Shown here: positions 10,055 to 22,291 of the stretch, one piece after another
How the letters are laid out: every line of letters starts with the position of its first letter
Position numbering within the stretch: the stretch's first letter is position 1
DNA from: Liolophura sinensis
Taxonomy: Eukaryota > Mollusca > Polyplacophora > Chitonida > Chitonidae
Direction: 5' to 3'
DNA: 64,000 nt
Assembly (NCBI RefSeq): GCF_032854445.1
Contig: NC_088303.1
Location: forward strand, 28,003,265 to 28,067,264
Made by a program: the position numbers and the translations under genes
Notes under the pieces: generated by a model
The model's database searches: none
Told to the model about the DNA's origin: nothing
Seen by the model: the letters and a program-made list of their open reading frames with translations, nothing else

Positions 10055-11125
10055 TCAAGTGTTTATTTGACAAAAGGAATATTTGTCGCGTAGTGTTTTC
10101 TTTGGCCAAGAGCAAATTTTCTCATTCCACAGCGTTCCCGTTAGTGTATTTTGCGGAGCTTTTTGGAGTTGCAAATATGGCAAAGATGAAGCCACCCACA
10201 TTGTCTCCTTGTCAAAGCTATTCACGTTATTCTGTGTCACCCATTTTGTGTTGGTTAAATAATCCAAGTTCTTTTCGGCTATGGAGTCGACAGGACAAGG
10301 AGGTGGCCAGACTGTGTCTGATTGGAAAAAATTGTAGTTGTTGTTGTTGCCAAATTTATGCATTTCCTTTACCGTTTCCAGAAGATTTGGGTCATTGTTC
10401 TGGAAAGGTTTTGCCCAACTTCGGCACAAGTCATTACACACGTGTTCTTGGAAGAAAGCCTCAATGCCTGGCTGGCCTTGGTCCCGATCACCGAACAGCT
10501 GACTGTTCGAGTGGAGGACAGGATCGGTGATTAGGTAGTTTTGGGGCGTCCTGACACCCTGCAACTCCCCCACCACAAATTCCCCACCCGAATAACACCA
10601 AGCGAAGTGGGCAAACGCCTGCAGCTCCTGATACCTGGAGTTAGCCGATTTCCAGCCGTTGTTGGAGTTCAGTTTACTAAAGTCTCCACGGATGTAATCT
10701 TCTATTAGCACAAACTCGTCTTTTTCTGGCTTGGAGTCATTTATACTCTTGCCCACACAGTTAGAGAACAACTGGACAAGAGAACACGAACCGCAGACGG
10801 TGTCCATTAGGGCTGTGAACGGCACCCGCAGTCTTATCTTGCAGTGCTGCTTGCTAAGAACGCGCTGATTGAAAACGGTGGAGATTGTGTTAGCAGCTTT
10901 GGATGCATTCACCTCGCATTGCCAGTCCTCTGCTTCCGTCGTGTAGCAGTCTCGCTTCACCTTCACCGCACATTTCCCGCCGCTTCTAGGTCCACGTCCG
11001 AAAAGCATTCCTTTGAAAATGTGCTTGCTGCCGCCGCTTTTCTTGGGCAGGAAATCGAAGCTAGCGTGATATAGATCTCCATCGTCATCGTTTGCCGAGA
11101 CTGTAGTGTTGCTGATTTCAAACAT
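10055..11125 (-). CDS. Alpha-kinase domain protein, single coding exon
   Basis: A 356-residue frame matches the atypical alpha-kinase fold of eEF2 kinase, myosin heavy chain kinases and TRPM6/7. In order: AVKVKR with the likely ATP-contacting lysine (residues 53-58), EAEDW (64-68), FVLIEDYIRGDF (138-149), LQAFAHFAWCYSGGEF (168-183), GELQGV (186-191), LITDP with the metal-binding Asp (198-202), the glycine-rich GDRDQGQPG (212-220), and HVCNDLC (228-234), the usual zinc ligands. Family members phosphorylate Ser/Thr; the substrate here is unknown. The Asp of the usual D(L/I)QG motif is Glu. The last 115 residues show no domain. On the minus strand TGCTTTTTTTAG lies about 60 bases upstream of the ATG, a good 3' splice site, so a 5' UTR intron is likely. 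The lack of coding introns may mean a retrocopy. Confidence 0.85.
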   Translation of the reverse strand: MFEISNTTVSANDDDGDLYHASFDFLPKKSGGSKHIFKGMLFGRGPRSGGKCAVKVKRDCYTTEAEDWQCEVNASKAANTISTVFNQRVLSKQHCKIRLRVPFTALMDTVCGSCSLVQLFSNCVGKSINDSKPEKDEFVLIEDYIRGDFSKLNSNNGWKSANSRYQELQAFAHFAWCYSGGEFVVGELQGVRTPQNYLITDPVLHSNSQLFGDRDQGQPGIEAFFQEHVCNDLCRSWAKPFQNNDPNLLETVKEMHKFGNNNNYNFFQSDTVWPPPCPVDSIAEKNLDYLTNTKWVTQNNVNSFDKETMWVASSLPYLQLQKAPQNTLTGTLWNEKICSWPKKTLRDKYSFCQINT

Positions 11126-13530
11126 TTTTATACCGGTCGTGGTAACGTTAGTCTACATGTACCTTCGGCACCTTTGAGAGATGACCTAAAAAAAGCATTT
11201 GAGATACATGTTAACAAGCATTATATATATAGTGTATGGTCCCAATAGTCCTAATATATAACACTTTTTAAGGCGTTCCCATTTTTAAGCCTTTAATTCA
11301 CATTTAAATTGTTTAATTTCGTCAAAACTATAGCTTTGTGGGATCGGCTAATGGTATACATCTGATGCAAGAAAAGTTAACAAGAGTTTCTTTTTAATAT
11401 AAAGTAGATAACATGAACACCAGTTTGTTAATATTTCTCACTTTATTCGGTAGTATAGATAACGGCTCTTAGTGGTTTCGTTGTTGCAGTAATAGGTCGA
11501 ACTGGTCCGGTGTTAACCTGACGTCGTATAAGTGAAATATTCGTGAGTATACGGCGTAAAACACCACTCAAATAAATCCACTGTAGACCTGATTGTGGTA
11601 CTGGATTTTTACGGGTCGACATGACACAAGACACTGTATGCACGCAGACGTGATTTGCCTCACCCAACATCTATACAGTGAGTGTTGATTTATTCTAGGT
11701 TGATATGGGTCATCCGTGAATGGTTTAATTCCACTAAGCCGCCGAAGCCTAAACTCACTGTTGCCAGCACACTGACACATGTTAAAGAAACATGTCGCTG
11801 CGGCAGTTCTAATCAACAACAGCCTGCGATAGATTTGTGGAAGAGCAAACTTGGCCTATATCCTCCTATAGATGAATGCTTAACATCAAAATAAAATAAC
11901 CTAAATAATGCATTAAAAATGATAAAAGCACCGCACAGTGCATTAAATACAAGCAACCTTGGTCAGACTGTTGCCAGAGATACACATGCTTAGGTATTCG
12001 GGTTTGATGACAATTGCTTGATATCAACGATGGCATTGGAAACATTTGCGAAGGCCATCGAGAATGAAAAAAGTTCTCAACAAAAATAATATTGGTAAAC
12101 CTGCATGAAAGAAGCATTCAATAGATAGGGTGTTTACAAGGTAATGGAGGCACAGGCTCAACGCCCTTGGGAAAACGACCTTGGTTCTTCTCAATAATAA
12201 GTTTGGTAAACCTGGTTACAATCAATGGATCGAATGCAAGTATATAAGTACATTTTCTACTAATTATAAACATATGCTGCATTCTGAAATTCCAAGCATT
12301 ATTCGAAAAACATAACAGCGTAGGCCTATTATATAGAGCATATGTATTTGACAACAGGAAAATGCACGTAACTGATGTCGAATATATAGTTTCCTGGGTA
12401 TATATGCATGGCTTTAAAACCTAAATGAAATAAAGAAATAAATTTTGCACTAATTATAAGTCTACGGTGCATCCTGAAATTTGAATAGACCCCTCCGACA
12501 AAATTCCTGCTGCCACTATAGATGAATTGCAAAGGTCGAGGTAGCGAGTTAGCAAAAGGTCCTCGATCGGCTTCCATAGAAAATAAAGACGTGAACTGTG
12601 TTACTTAAGAATAATGTTTTGAAAGTCCTCTCGAATCTTTAAGCCTATTGAAGTAAATGTACATATGTAAACGTTTCATATAATTTTAACTACAACTTAC
12701 CCACTCCTACACGCTAAGAAGACCGTCTAGGCCAAAGTTTACAACAAATATTAAGTCCTGCATACATAGGTCCCTACACGCATACTTTTAACATAACCCC
12801 ATAGCTCCACAGCATCACTGATTGTCACATGTACGAAAAAGGCAATTCACGGATTTGTCATTTTGGTTTAGTTTGCCCTGGGGTGCGTTCTTTTTGTAAA
12901 CCGATGGCCTCTGGAGAAGCTCTAGGTCTCTCTGACGCCTCGTTCCATTGCCATCTGCAGTGCCACTGCCGTCAACGGGTTTGACGTCGGCGGAATCGTT
13001 GGCATGTGTGACATCGTGCTACGTCACGTGACTTGACACGATTTCCAGAGTGGAGGCACGTCACGCCGTGTTCTATTCTGGAGTTAGAGAATGTGCCGCC
13101 AGTGGCGGACAAAACGAAACCCCTACACCTACCTTTAAATAAGAGCACATGTAGCAAGAATTGTTGCATGCCAGCACATTATGTTTGTGGTGAAATGTAG
13201 TATATACGCATGCAGTATACAGGTCAATATTTGACGTCACTATGACCGCCTATAACTGTAGAGAAACCATCGTTCAAGAGAAATGCTCTGTGGAACTAAT
13301 AAAGTTCAATGTTTATCACACCCATCTCGCACACGCTAATTTTACCCCAGATGCACAGGGCTGCGATATGAATCGGACCTTAATGTCATATAAAATAGTA
13401 AACATGTCGTTTTGATTGAGTATAGCTTCTCTATCAGTATACCGTGAACATGTCATATTTAGTAATCTGGTGGTCATAAAGATCGGCTTAAGCTAAAATT
13501 GTCACATACCGATATATTAATACATACAAA
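11126..13530. other. Region upstream of the alpha-kinase gene
   Basis: No coding exon is recognised except one SINE tail. The segment 12.85-13.10 kb is richer in GC and CpG than its surroundings and holds TGACGTCG and CGTCACGTGAC (CRE- and E-box-like words). It is a candidate promoter or noncoding first exon for the minus-strand kinase gene; this is inference only. Confidence 0.25.
11505..11577 (+). repeat. V-SINE tail
   Basis: GTCGTATAAGTGAAATATTC then TACGGCGTAAAACACCACTC and AAATAAATCC: a well-kept V-SINE 3' end without its head. Confidence 0.6.

Positions 13531-13533
<3 letters not shown>

Positions 13534-13592
<59 letters not shown>
13534..13592. repeat. (TA)n microsatellite
   Basis: An uninterrupted run of about 29 TA dinucleotides. 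Confidence 0.95.
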
Positions 13593-13596
<4 letters not shown>

Positions 13597-14029
13597 AAAA
13601 TTCATAAACACACTAAAAGGCTTTAGTGCTAGCTGGACATGATGCATCTGGAAGTAAAAGCAGTCTGTTGTTGCATCTATATTAAAAATTACCATTATAT
13701 TTGGACCAGGTGAATGCACCTTGCCACGAAGCTACAATCTCGTCGTAAATGGCCGTAATTCGATGACAGTCTGCTCTGATTTAATGACACCTTCCGACCA
13801 GCCCCTCAGCTGGTACAGGTGTGTAATTAATTAAACGATGTGGCGATGATATAATTGGCATGCATTATTTCCACTGTATGTATATATGTGTGCGAAATTA
13901 ATCGATATTATTACATGAACATTCGTGTTTAACCCATACAACAGTCGTCATGCAACAATTTTCGACATGCTCACTCTGCGGGTTCTCTACAATTAACAGG
14001 CAGGATTTTTCTGTTGTACAACCCTTTTA

Positions 14030-14081
14030 TCTAATTATCTATCTATCTATCTATATATTTATCTTTCTACCTATCTATCTC
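14030..14081. repeat. (TATC)n microsatellite, imperfect
   Basis: TATCTATCTATCTATCTATA followed by variant units to CTATCTATCTC. Confidence 0.85.
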
Positions 14082-15659
14082 GGCATCATACAGGTATGAC
14101 GTATATGAACACAGTAATTGAATAACCAAGACGACCATATAGACTAAATACACGTACCTTTAAGAAACAAGCTTCTCATAGCCTTCGCCATTCTCTTGTT
14201 TTAAAAAGGAGGAAAAAAACTTACCTGAAAGATAGGATTGATTGTTTTCATAGTAACGGTACTTCGCAATGCTCTATCATGAGGTCAGTTTAAGTATGTA
14301 GTCCTATATAACTGATTAGTCTGCAGTACATACATACGCGTACAGATAATGACAGCGAACAGACGTGTTGCCTTCTGACGTTCTGTGTCTGTATATATAT
14401 GTATACACAGTCCTATAATGAGAGATCTATACAGCATTTAGATATGGTAACATGTGTTGCAATATCTAAACAAACCAATATGGCCCTTCAATCCATGCAG
14501 GCCGTGCCCCGCCCATATACATGCAGTTCTTCCCGGACTGGAGGAGGGTTGAGACAGTGCCGAAGAAAAACCGTTTGTAGCAGGTGTAATCACCGTCACC
14601 GACCCCCTGGGGTGCAATGATGTGTTTTGAAGTATGAAGAGAGAGGGAATATAGGGAAGCATTCCATTTGTTATTCTTCCCTGTTAGATAACAGCAACAC
14701 TTCCGGTATAGATTTGCTTCGACTCAGACATGTACATGTCTTTGCCAAACCACGTCATTTGGTATCGATGAAATTAAGCCCCGTCATTTATGAGGAAGTG
14801 TATAGCGAGCTAGTTTAGATACTATAAACAAAACAGGGCGTGAAATCTGCCGGAGATATGTGAAATTTCCATCCACACCATCATTTTCATACTTCCCTCG
14901 AGATCGTTCATCTGTACTTTGAATGATAACAGCGTTGTGAACCCTAAGCATCTGTTGTTATAGCTACAGTCGTCGCCATAATATTGGGGAAAACAAATAT
15001 TTAAAAGAAATGTTAACAAAAAACAAATCACCTGTAATAATAAGCTTTAAAAAAGCTTTTGTCAGGAATCATTAAAAAGAGAGAAACTGTATTTGTATTC
15101 CGTCCATACGTGTTTGTGGTTATATTAGAGGCCTTTAGTTAGAAGTTAACGTTTAACTTGAAACTACAAATAGTTTACCTATTCTAATTCCTATTATGAT
15201 ATATGTGTAAAATATTTAAGATTATTTAAGGTATTTGCTACTGGGTACCATGAAAACACACGCTAGTAACTCAATTCATATCTTTACAGCGACAACGGTT
15301 TGCTATATAAGTGACTATATAGGCTAATTTACAATGTCAAGATGAAATGGCATATTCTGCAATGGGCACTGTGCGTGAGATGAGACCAATGTCATCTCTG
15401 TGCTCCTAGAACTCCACGAGCACCACTGTCCTCTGTGTAAACTGGTGCATAATTTCATAACTTGACAAGCACATATTCAATTGTTCAAAACTTGTATAAG
15501 GATTTGAAACCTACAGCCGATAGTAAATTTATACTACGATGATTAATTGGTCTTGCATTAAGATATGACTGATTGTATTATCATTTCCAGGTTAACTTTC
15601 ATGTGATATATTTGAACAGCTAGGGTGGGGGAGGGGCATCTAACGGGGTCTTATGGCAT

Positions 15660-15775
15660 GGCATACCTTTTCAGGTGCGGCCAGAGGACACCATGAGCTC
15701 AACGACAGCACTGGTTATAGAGGCTCTCAAGTCACCATGACGTGCTAGCCCGCTCGGCTAAAGACAACATTGTCC
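15660..15775 (-). repeat. Possible SINE head, tRNA-like
   Basis: Read on the minus strand, TAGCCGAGCGGGCTAGCAC has an A-box/D-arm look and is followed by TGAGAGCCTC. No intact B box or tail was found, so the call is weak. Confidence 0.3.
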
Positions 15776-16969
15776 ACATCGGCCCTTTATGAAAGCAATA
15801 TATTCACTGTTAAGCCTGTGTTTATCATCAGTCATGTTTTCAGTGGTTCACATAAGAACGCTGTTCGTACGACGCGCACCTGCTCGCCCGTTTTAGTATC
15901 TATAGCCATTGATTTTCAGTGTGTTGTCCCCTGTTGTTCCCTGTTGTACCCTGTTTACATGACAATCCCCACATGATAGGTCAGCATTCAGACTGCTTCG
16001 TGAAGAGTGGGCCGACTGGAGATGCGTGCTCTCTAATAGGCCCTGCATGTTATCAACATCCCAGCATTTTCCCAACATTTGTCTTTTCTGTTATATACTC
16101 AAGCAATCCGTACAAATGTCCGGTTTGATGATTGGTTTCAGAAGCATTTCTGGGAATTTAGGGAATGGAAGATAAACACAATTTTGACAAAAAGTTCCAA
16201 ATGAGATTATTGGGTCAGGTATATACATATTTCAGCATTTTTTATTCCTGTATGCGGAGATTTCAAGGTGGTCTAATCTTATATTATGAGGTATACACAA
16301 TTTTGTCTCCAGATGCACATACTGAGTACTGTAGGCCATGGGGTTCTTGCAATTTGGATTCGAACACTTAATAAAGTTTCTACCAAATATACACCTGTAT
16401 ATACATAGGGATGAAAATGAGACCCGGAAATTCGGGTATAGGCCTACTCTGTGTACAGCGGGTGAGGTTTTAGGTGTTGGTAAATCATATATGCACTTCA
16501 TGCAGTTTGAACCAACAACAACATGGAGAATAATTTTGAAGCCAACTGATGCAAGAATAATATGTTCATAGAACGCATCTGTTCATATTTAAGTTTCGTA
16601 CTGATAACAGTATTTTGTACAAAACTGTTTAAACGACGATTTTGCGAAACCGTATATATATAAAACTACCATCGAGTGCTGGCTCAATAGGATCATTTCA
16701 GTTGAATTCAGTCATCGATCCTTATACAGTTTTGGACGTCAAGCCGTGAATGTCAGTGAATGTCAGTGACATGCCTTTCAATACTTAAGCATCAATAATA
16801 TCTGAGTACACACGCCAAAGTAATAAGCTACGGGGTAACGTCAAAACTGATTACTGCCATATACATGTAGTATGCTAATTAGGCCTGTACGTTTTGAATC
16901 ATTTCATGAATCATCTCACAACCTTCTTGACGCATAAATTCTTATGTGAATGAACAAACTGCGGAGTGT

Positions 16970-17110
16970 GAAATGTATGCCCCAACGGCTGCATGAAATG
17001 TATGCCCTAATGGCTGCATGAAATGTATGCCCTAATGGCTGCATGAAATGTATGCCCTAATGGCTGCATGAAATGTATGCCCCAACGGCTGCATGAAATG
17101 TATGCCCTAA
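16970..17110. repeat. 25-bp minisatellite, about 5.6 copies
   Basis: Unit GAAATGTATGCCCTAATGGC plus TGCAT, with two units reading CCCAACGGCT in place of CCCTAATGGCT. Units are nearly identical, so expansion is recent. Confidence 0.9.
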
Positions 17111-19180
17111 CAAGTGCAGCACAGTTCCGTTTGACAGCAGCCTGACCCGCGCTGAGACGCACGCCGATCCCCTGCACGCAGAGGCGGCTTATAGAAACAC
17201 AGTGTAACTCACTATATACTGCTACCGACGCGTTCTTACCACTGTGTTTTGAGCAAACCGTTCACACAAATACCCATGTATATACATAATTCTATGCTGT
17301 TTAAACAGCATAAGCAAAACGATTATAAACCTTCATTCAGATTCGTAATGATTTTGAACTCTGAGCAAACAGCGTCCACACATGCACACGATAATCACGA
17401 AAGAGCTCAAAGTACACACTGACCAGGTGATTTTGCAGATGTTTCCAGCCCAGCATGCTGTGTATGTATATACACCGTACGCGACTGCGCGCATACGATA
17501 TCCATATACAGACACATGACGTCTGGATAGCATTTTCAATTAAGCACTCAGAGACACGAAAATTTCTATGCAGTTTTGAATGTATCAGGTTGACCTCATC
17601 GTCTGTATTCAGCAGAAAAGTTTCTGTGCTTAAGCGTATAAGCGTACTTGTAAAATAAAAAATAAAAAATTAAACCAACATTATGCACCTGCGATGATTG
17701 ATATATAGCCTTGTACTAATTTAGATACAAATGATCCTAGCGCTTCTCGACGAACCAGATGGATTTGCCATATTTACCACTAAAATATATATGCCTATAC
17801 ATGTTACGCCGTTATTTTCCCTGGTTTTACATCTCATTTAACAAATTACCGTACATATGTCATATGTTCTTGAGTATGACGTTTAACGACAATCTAATTT
17901 AAAAAAATCAACCAAAATTTGCCGTTTATATGGACATAGATTTGATCTTATACACTGTTCTACATATACCTACCGTGCCACGAAGAAACGCTCGACCGGA
18001 ACCTATGGGTCTATGTATGCTGTGTATATGTTGTAGCCTTGTATCTATGGCACCTCAGGTACTACCGCGGCAGGCTCGCGTATCACGCTGCATCTTCTCT
18101 GCAATGCCGCTAGTATACTGGATCATCGTTTTAACTCAAGATCTAGGTAGCATCTCCTCTTAGCGATATGTGCAGACTGTGGCCCGTCTATACCATGAAC
18201 TAAGCTTTTTTCTAAATCTCCCCTTTTGTAGCCCGACTCCTAGGTTTTCACGACCCCAAGAACCTGCCAGGCCCTCAGCTATAACGAAAATGCTCCCTTT
18301 ACAGCTATAATATTACCCGTTATTATGCTAACACATGACAGACGCTGTCGCTAGAGGATGCGTCACGTGACCCAGCTGTTCACCATGGTAACGCAAGTTC
18401 GCCCGGGAGTGCGGCCTGGTTCCTGCTTCACGCGTAGCGTCTGCACATATAGCATGCAGACTATCGATTTCTTCACGACTCTCCCAGCTCTGTATAGAGA
18501 CCTACTACTTTCAAGGAAAGCCACACTTGAAATGCAGGCTGTGAATTTCGTCGATTTCCCTAATTTTGTTCAGCCTTAATCTGTCACGTATTTTGATATG
18601 TTATTTGCCAAGAAAAAAAAAATATATATCTACTTGTACACCTATCATTTAAGACCTTTGCCAGTTAAGGTACGGACATCATGCACCTGGGATTTATATA
18701 TCAGAAAGTTGCTTGAAAAGGAGGCTACTACACAAAAAGAAAAAGAGAACCAAAAAAAAAAACAAAACAAAAAAACCCCAAAACAAATATCATGCAACAT
18801 GCTTCATGAGAAAGCTGGGTCTTTCTCTGCGAAACGAATTCATTACGAACTGTAGGCCTACAGTGCACCGACACAAGCCCTTGAAGACAGGAGCCCTTAC
18901 GACAAGAGCCCGAATTTCATTTATGCGCATGAGCCCACATGTTTGTATGTATGCTTGGGGTTTAACGTCATACTTAACAATTTTTCCGTCATTAGACGAC
19001 GAGGAGCCAATTGGTGTGTGTATATACTGTGTCTTCTTGTGGCAGGACGAATTTCTTACTTACAAATCCTTTACTTGTCTTTCTTCTCCAAAAACGTATA
19101 AAATATAAGACATTAAGTAAGCTAGAACGCTAAGTGTTTTAGATGAAAAATGAGATGAAACATATATGTATATTTTCCTA
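17111..19180. other. Unassigned DNA
   Basis: No gene is supported. An A-rich low-complexity stretch lies at 18.73-18.79 kb. GCGTCACGTGACC (18.36 kb) followed by CCATGGTAAC are regulatory-looking words without a gene context. Confidence 0.4.
18945..19015 (-). repeat. SINE tail, CGTTAAACCCCAAGC type
   Basis: On the minus strand GGAAAAATTGTTAAGTATGA is followed by CGTTAAACCCCAAGCATAC, the same tail as at 1.5 kb. Confidence 0.5.
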
Positions 19181-19310
19181 CTCTCACACAAAATACACTT
19201 GTGTTGAAATCTAACATTCAACACAGAAAAGTGTTGTCTCAACAGAAACATGTGTTAAAAATGCGAAGAACACATTTGTGTTACAAAATAATAAACACAA
19301 ACTTGTGTGG
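19181..19310. repeat. Word-rich repeat built on ACACAA/TTGTGT, copy D
   Basis: Contains ACACTTGTGTTGAA, AACACATTTGTGTT, AACACAAACTTGTGTGG and CATGTGTT in 130 bases, each a near-palindrome of one short word. Confidence 0.45.
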
Positions 19311-19568
19311 AACCAAAACGAGGTAGTCTGTCGTATTCTTCAGTAAATGGTTATTCCCTGTTCATCAACTGATGCTAATCCATTGAGCTTGCTTTATTAA
19401 CGAGATAAAGATTCTGCATTTATTTATTCTGAAGATTTATTGTTTTTAATGTTTTATCTGATTCAGTTATAAGAGAAAAGGATTTTCAAACAAGAAAAGA
19501 AAAACATGTCTTCAGAAGGTCGTGAATTAAAATAAGGACTAAGGACTCGTATCCTACACTTCAAACAT

Positions 19569-19808
19569 TAATCTGTTAAATTTAGCAGAAAGTCTGCTGT
19601 CTGAAATATGCTAGAATGCATTCTGTTCTTATGACACAATATTGTGTCACCTTCAACATAATGTCCTGTAAGTCTAATGGAATCGTCATGTTAAATTAAT
19701 ATAATGTGTGTTATACTTAACAGAATAATCTGCTGCAATAACAGAATACATTCTAGTATCGCTCAGATAACTTTCTGTTAAACTTAGCAGATTATTTTTT
19801 GAGGGTAT
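19569..19808 (+). repeat. Word-rich repeat built on AACAGA/TCTGTT, copy E
   Basis: AACAGAATAATCTGCTG, GACACAATATTGTGTC and TTAGCAGATTATTTTTTGAG occur. Bases 19660-19733 align with 8704-8779, so the block is a second copy of that element. Confidence 0.5.
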
Positions 19809-20699
19809 GTAAGAACATCTGTCCTGCGGATATATTGGGCGTCCTACATTCCTTCTGTATGCAGCTATATCTGTTGACCATATATTATCCTTTGCTTTCA
19901 AGGGGCATATATATCAATATGCATTATGAGATTTGTGGGAAAAGAGCATAAAATAAAACGTATATAACGTGCTTCACACAGACTGCATAATATCAAGACT
20001 ATTTGTGTGTTCGAATTGAATTCCTGGATAACAATGCTCCGTTGAGGTTTGATCCATGAAAACATCGTATGTAGGTTTCGACAAAACTTCCGGGTAATGT
20101 GTCTCTCGCTTACAGCTAAACCATATGGAATGAGAAAGTTGACTTATTATACATATACGCTATGTTGGGGCTCAAGTGACGAAAGCTACGTCATAATCAT
20201 TTGTTGGCCTACACATGTGGCCATGCGCTGGTATAGGCTTATACGTTTACACGTGGTGTCATGCCTTCCTTCGAATGCAGTTACATGTACTATATACTGT
20301 GAGGTCGTGCCATATAGTTATTTAGTGTTAACTTTTCACCGAATAACTTGGAGATAGGGAAGAGGTCAGCTGGGTGTTCGCTTGTTAAATGATATCCCGC
20401 ACAGATGTAACTCGGTCAGAGCACGTGGCCTGCAGAGCGTATAAATAAATCAAATAATATTGATACATGGATGATGTCACCATGATATATAACAGCTCTG
20501 CATGAGCCAAGTTTATTTGTTATTGTTTACAATTAAAACACAAAATATAATTAAAATGTGCAAGATTATAAATCTGCATATAATTAAAAATGCACGGGAT
20601 TATACAAATATACACACATGGATTTTATAGGCCCTATAAATTGTACTATGTTGAATGCAAAGCGTGCATATATTCTATGGCACTATAACAGCAGTTCGG

Positions 20700-20830
20700 T
20701 GTAACATGCGTGGATGCGTGATCAATGAAACATTTGTTCGTGGTTTATATATTTAACTCCTGCCAACAACGTTTCGGTCACATCACCGACGGTGACTCGT
20801 GGTATAGGAGACAGAAACCAATGCCCAATA
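20700..20830 (-). mobile_element. Possible Penelope-like element terminal relic
   Basis: On the minus strand CGGTGATGTGACCGAAACGT is followed by TGTTGGCAGGAGTTAA. A hairpin next to CGAAACGTTG is common at the ends of Penelope-like retroelements and related GIY-YIG retroelements. No reverse transcriptase or endonuclease frame is present, so this is tentative. Confidence 0.3.
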
Positions 20831-21469
20831 TGTATAATAATGTAGTATGATTAAATATACATAATATAACCAATATGTATATAGTGGTGCCCCACAGGAA
20901 CACCATGCCGAATACACCAGATACGACGTCCCACCCAAGAAGGGTTTTGACAAACCCGGGATAGCTTCCTGGTTATATTAAAATGACACCATCTGCTAAA
21001 ATCATATACAACAAACAACATTACACACGTATATATCTTCATGAAGCCGCCATACGAAATGCACATCCTCTTTGGTCACCACAACACTTACCAAGTTTCT
21101 ACTCAGTCCAAACACAACTTGAACACAACAAAACGGTAATAACGCAACCAAACATACATCAACACATGTTGTCTACTTACAAACCCAAACATGTTTAATA
21201 AACAAAGTCACACCCGACACATCCCTGCCCCTTTCCAATACCGTGAAGCCCAAGAGCACACAGGCGTAGATCCAAACCCGGATATACACAGAGATTTTGC
21301 AGATTCCTCAACTCTGACTGTTCCAGTGTTCTGATGACAATACATTTTCGCCACTACGCTTGTTTTAGTTGTTGGCGAAGATTACTACAGCTTACAACGC
21401 TCTTTGTCTTCTATCAGTATATGTGCTGCGCTTATCTGTTCTTCAGTCGTGGGAAAGTTGATCAGTAAC

Positions 21470-21570
21470 ATGTCAAAGGTTAGGGTTTACCTTGGGCACT
21501 TAGATTTCCTCCAGGCATAAAAATGACATGCATTTATATCTATCCGTACAGAATACTGTTGAGAAATAGG
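21470..21570 (+). repeat. Weak V-SINE body fragment
   Basis: CAAAGGTTAGGGTTTACCTT with GGGCACTTAGATTTCCTCCA resembles the SINE body at 7.25 kb. The tail is diverged. Confidence 0.3.
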
Positions 21571-22169
21571 TATCCATGGTAACAACAGATATGGACAAAC
21601 GCGAAATGCGACACGTCTTCACATCAGTATCTATGTATCCACCTGTCAATTAAAACTGAACATGCGCAACACAGCTGGAGCCGTAGCATGGACATACAGG
21701 CCTATGTATTTGGGCTAGTACACGCAGGGAAAACGGTAAGCTGGTTACCAAAGCAACCGCGAAAATAGAAAAGAGGACGCCCGACGCACTGTCACCCTGT
21801 ATCTATGATTCCGCTTATAATTACAACTGCACATGCAAGACAACTGGAGTTGTAGTCCGGACACAAGGTCACACTTATTTATATAGTGCATGGTATGGCA
21901 ATCTTGCTACCATAACAAGCGCCAGTTTGGACAAATGTGAAGCGCAACATGAATTAATCTATGTATTAATCAAAAATAAAAAGTGCACAAGCTCAACACA
22001 TGCATCCCGGACACGAAGCCATAATTACAGAGTGAATACATTTATTATAAACTGGTTATCTGGTTGCCATGACAGCTGGCATCAACAGTGCTGCACAACA
22101 CACCTAGCCAAAAGAAGTGAAATCCGTAGCATGTAAAGCTTAGAATAGGCAGACCAGACAAGACGCTAC

Positions 22170-22253
22170 CGACGGGTGACGGACGGGCGACGGACGGGCG
22201 ACGGACGGGCGACGGACGGGCGACGGATGGGCGATGAGCGGACAATCGGACGG
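22170..22253. repeat. 11-bp GC-rich minisatellite
   Basis: About five tandem copies of GACGGACGGGC with decayed flanking units. It stands out in AT-rich surroundings. Confidence 0.85.
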
Positions 22254-22291
22254 TCGCTATCACATTATAAACTAAACGTTGTAAACGACCA

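Larger units (their letters stand above)
13600..16969. other. Unassigned DNA
   Basis: No gene is supported. It holds the TATC microsatellite near 14.05 kb and a possible SINE head near 15.7 kb. The several short open frames have no protein-like composition. Confidence 0.45.
19810..22165. other. Unassigned DNA
   Basis: No gene is supported. It contains a possible Penelope-like terminal relic (20.7-20.83 kb) and a weak SINE fragment (21.47-21.57 kb). Confidence 0.4.

Noticed and set aside
10093-10530. 145-codon plus-strand frame inside the alpha-kinase
   Set aside because: Antisense shadow of the kinase ORF with no protein-like motif.
18358-18579. 73-codon frame after a CACGTGAC word and CCATGGTAAC
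   Set aside because: The words look regulatory but the frame has no domain, no splice context and no conserved pattern.
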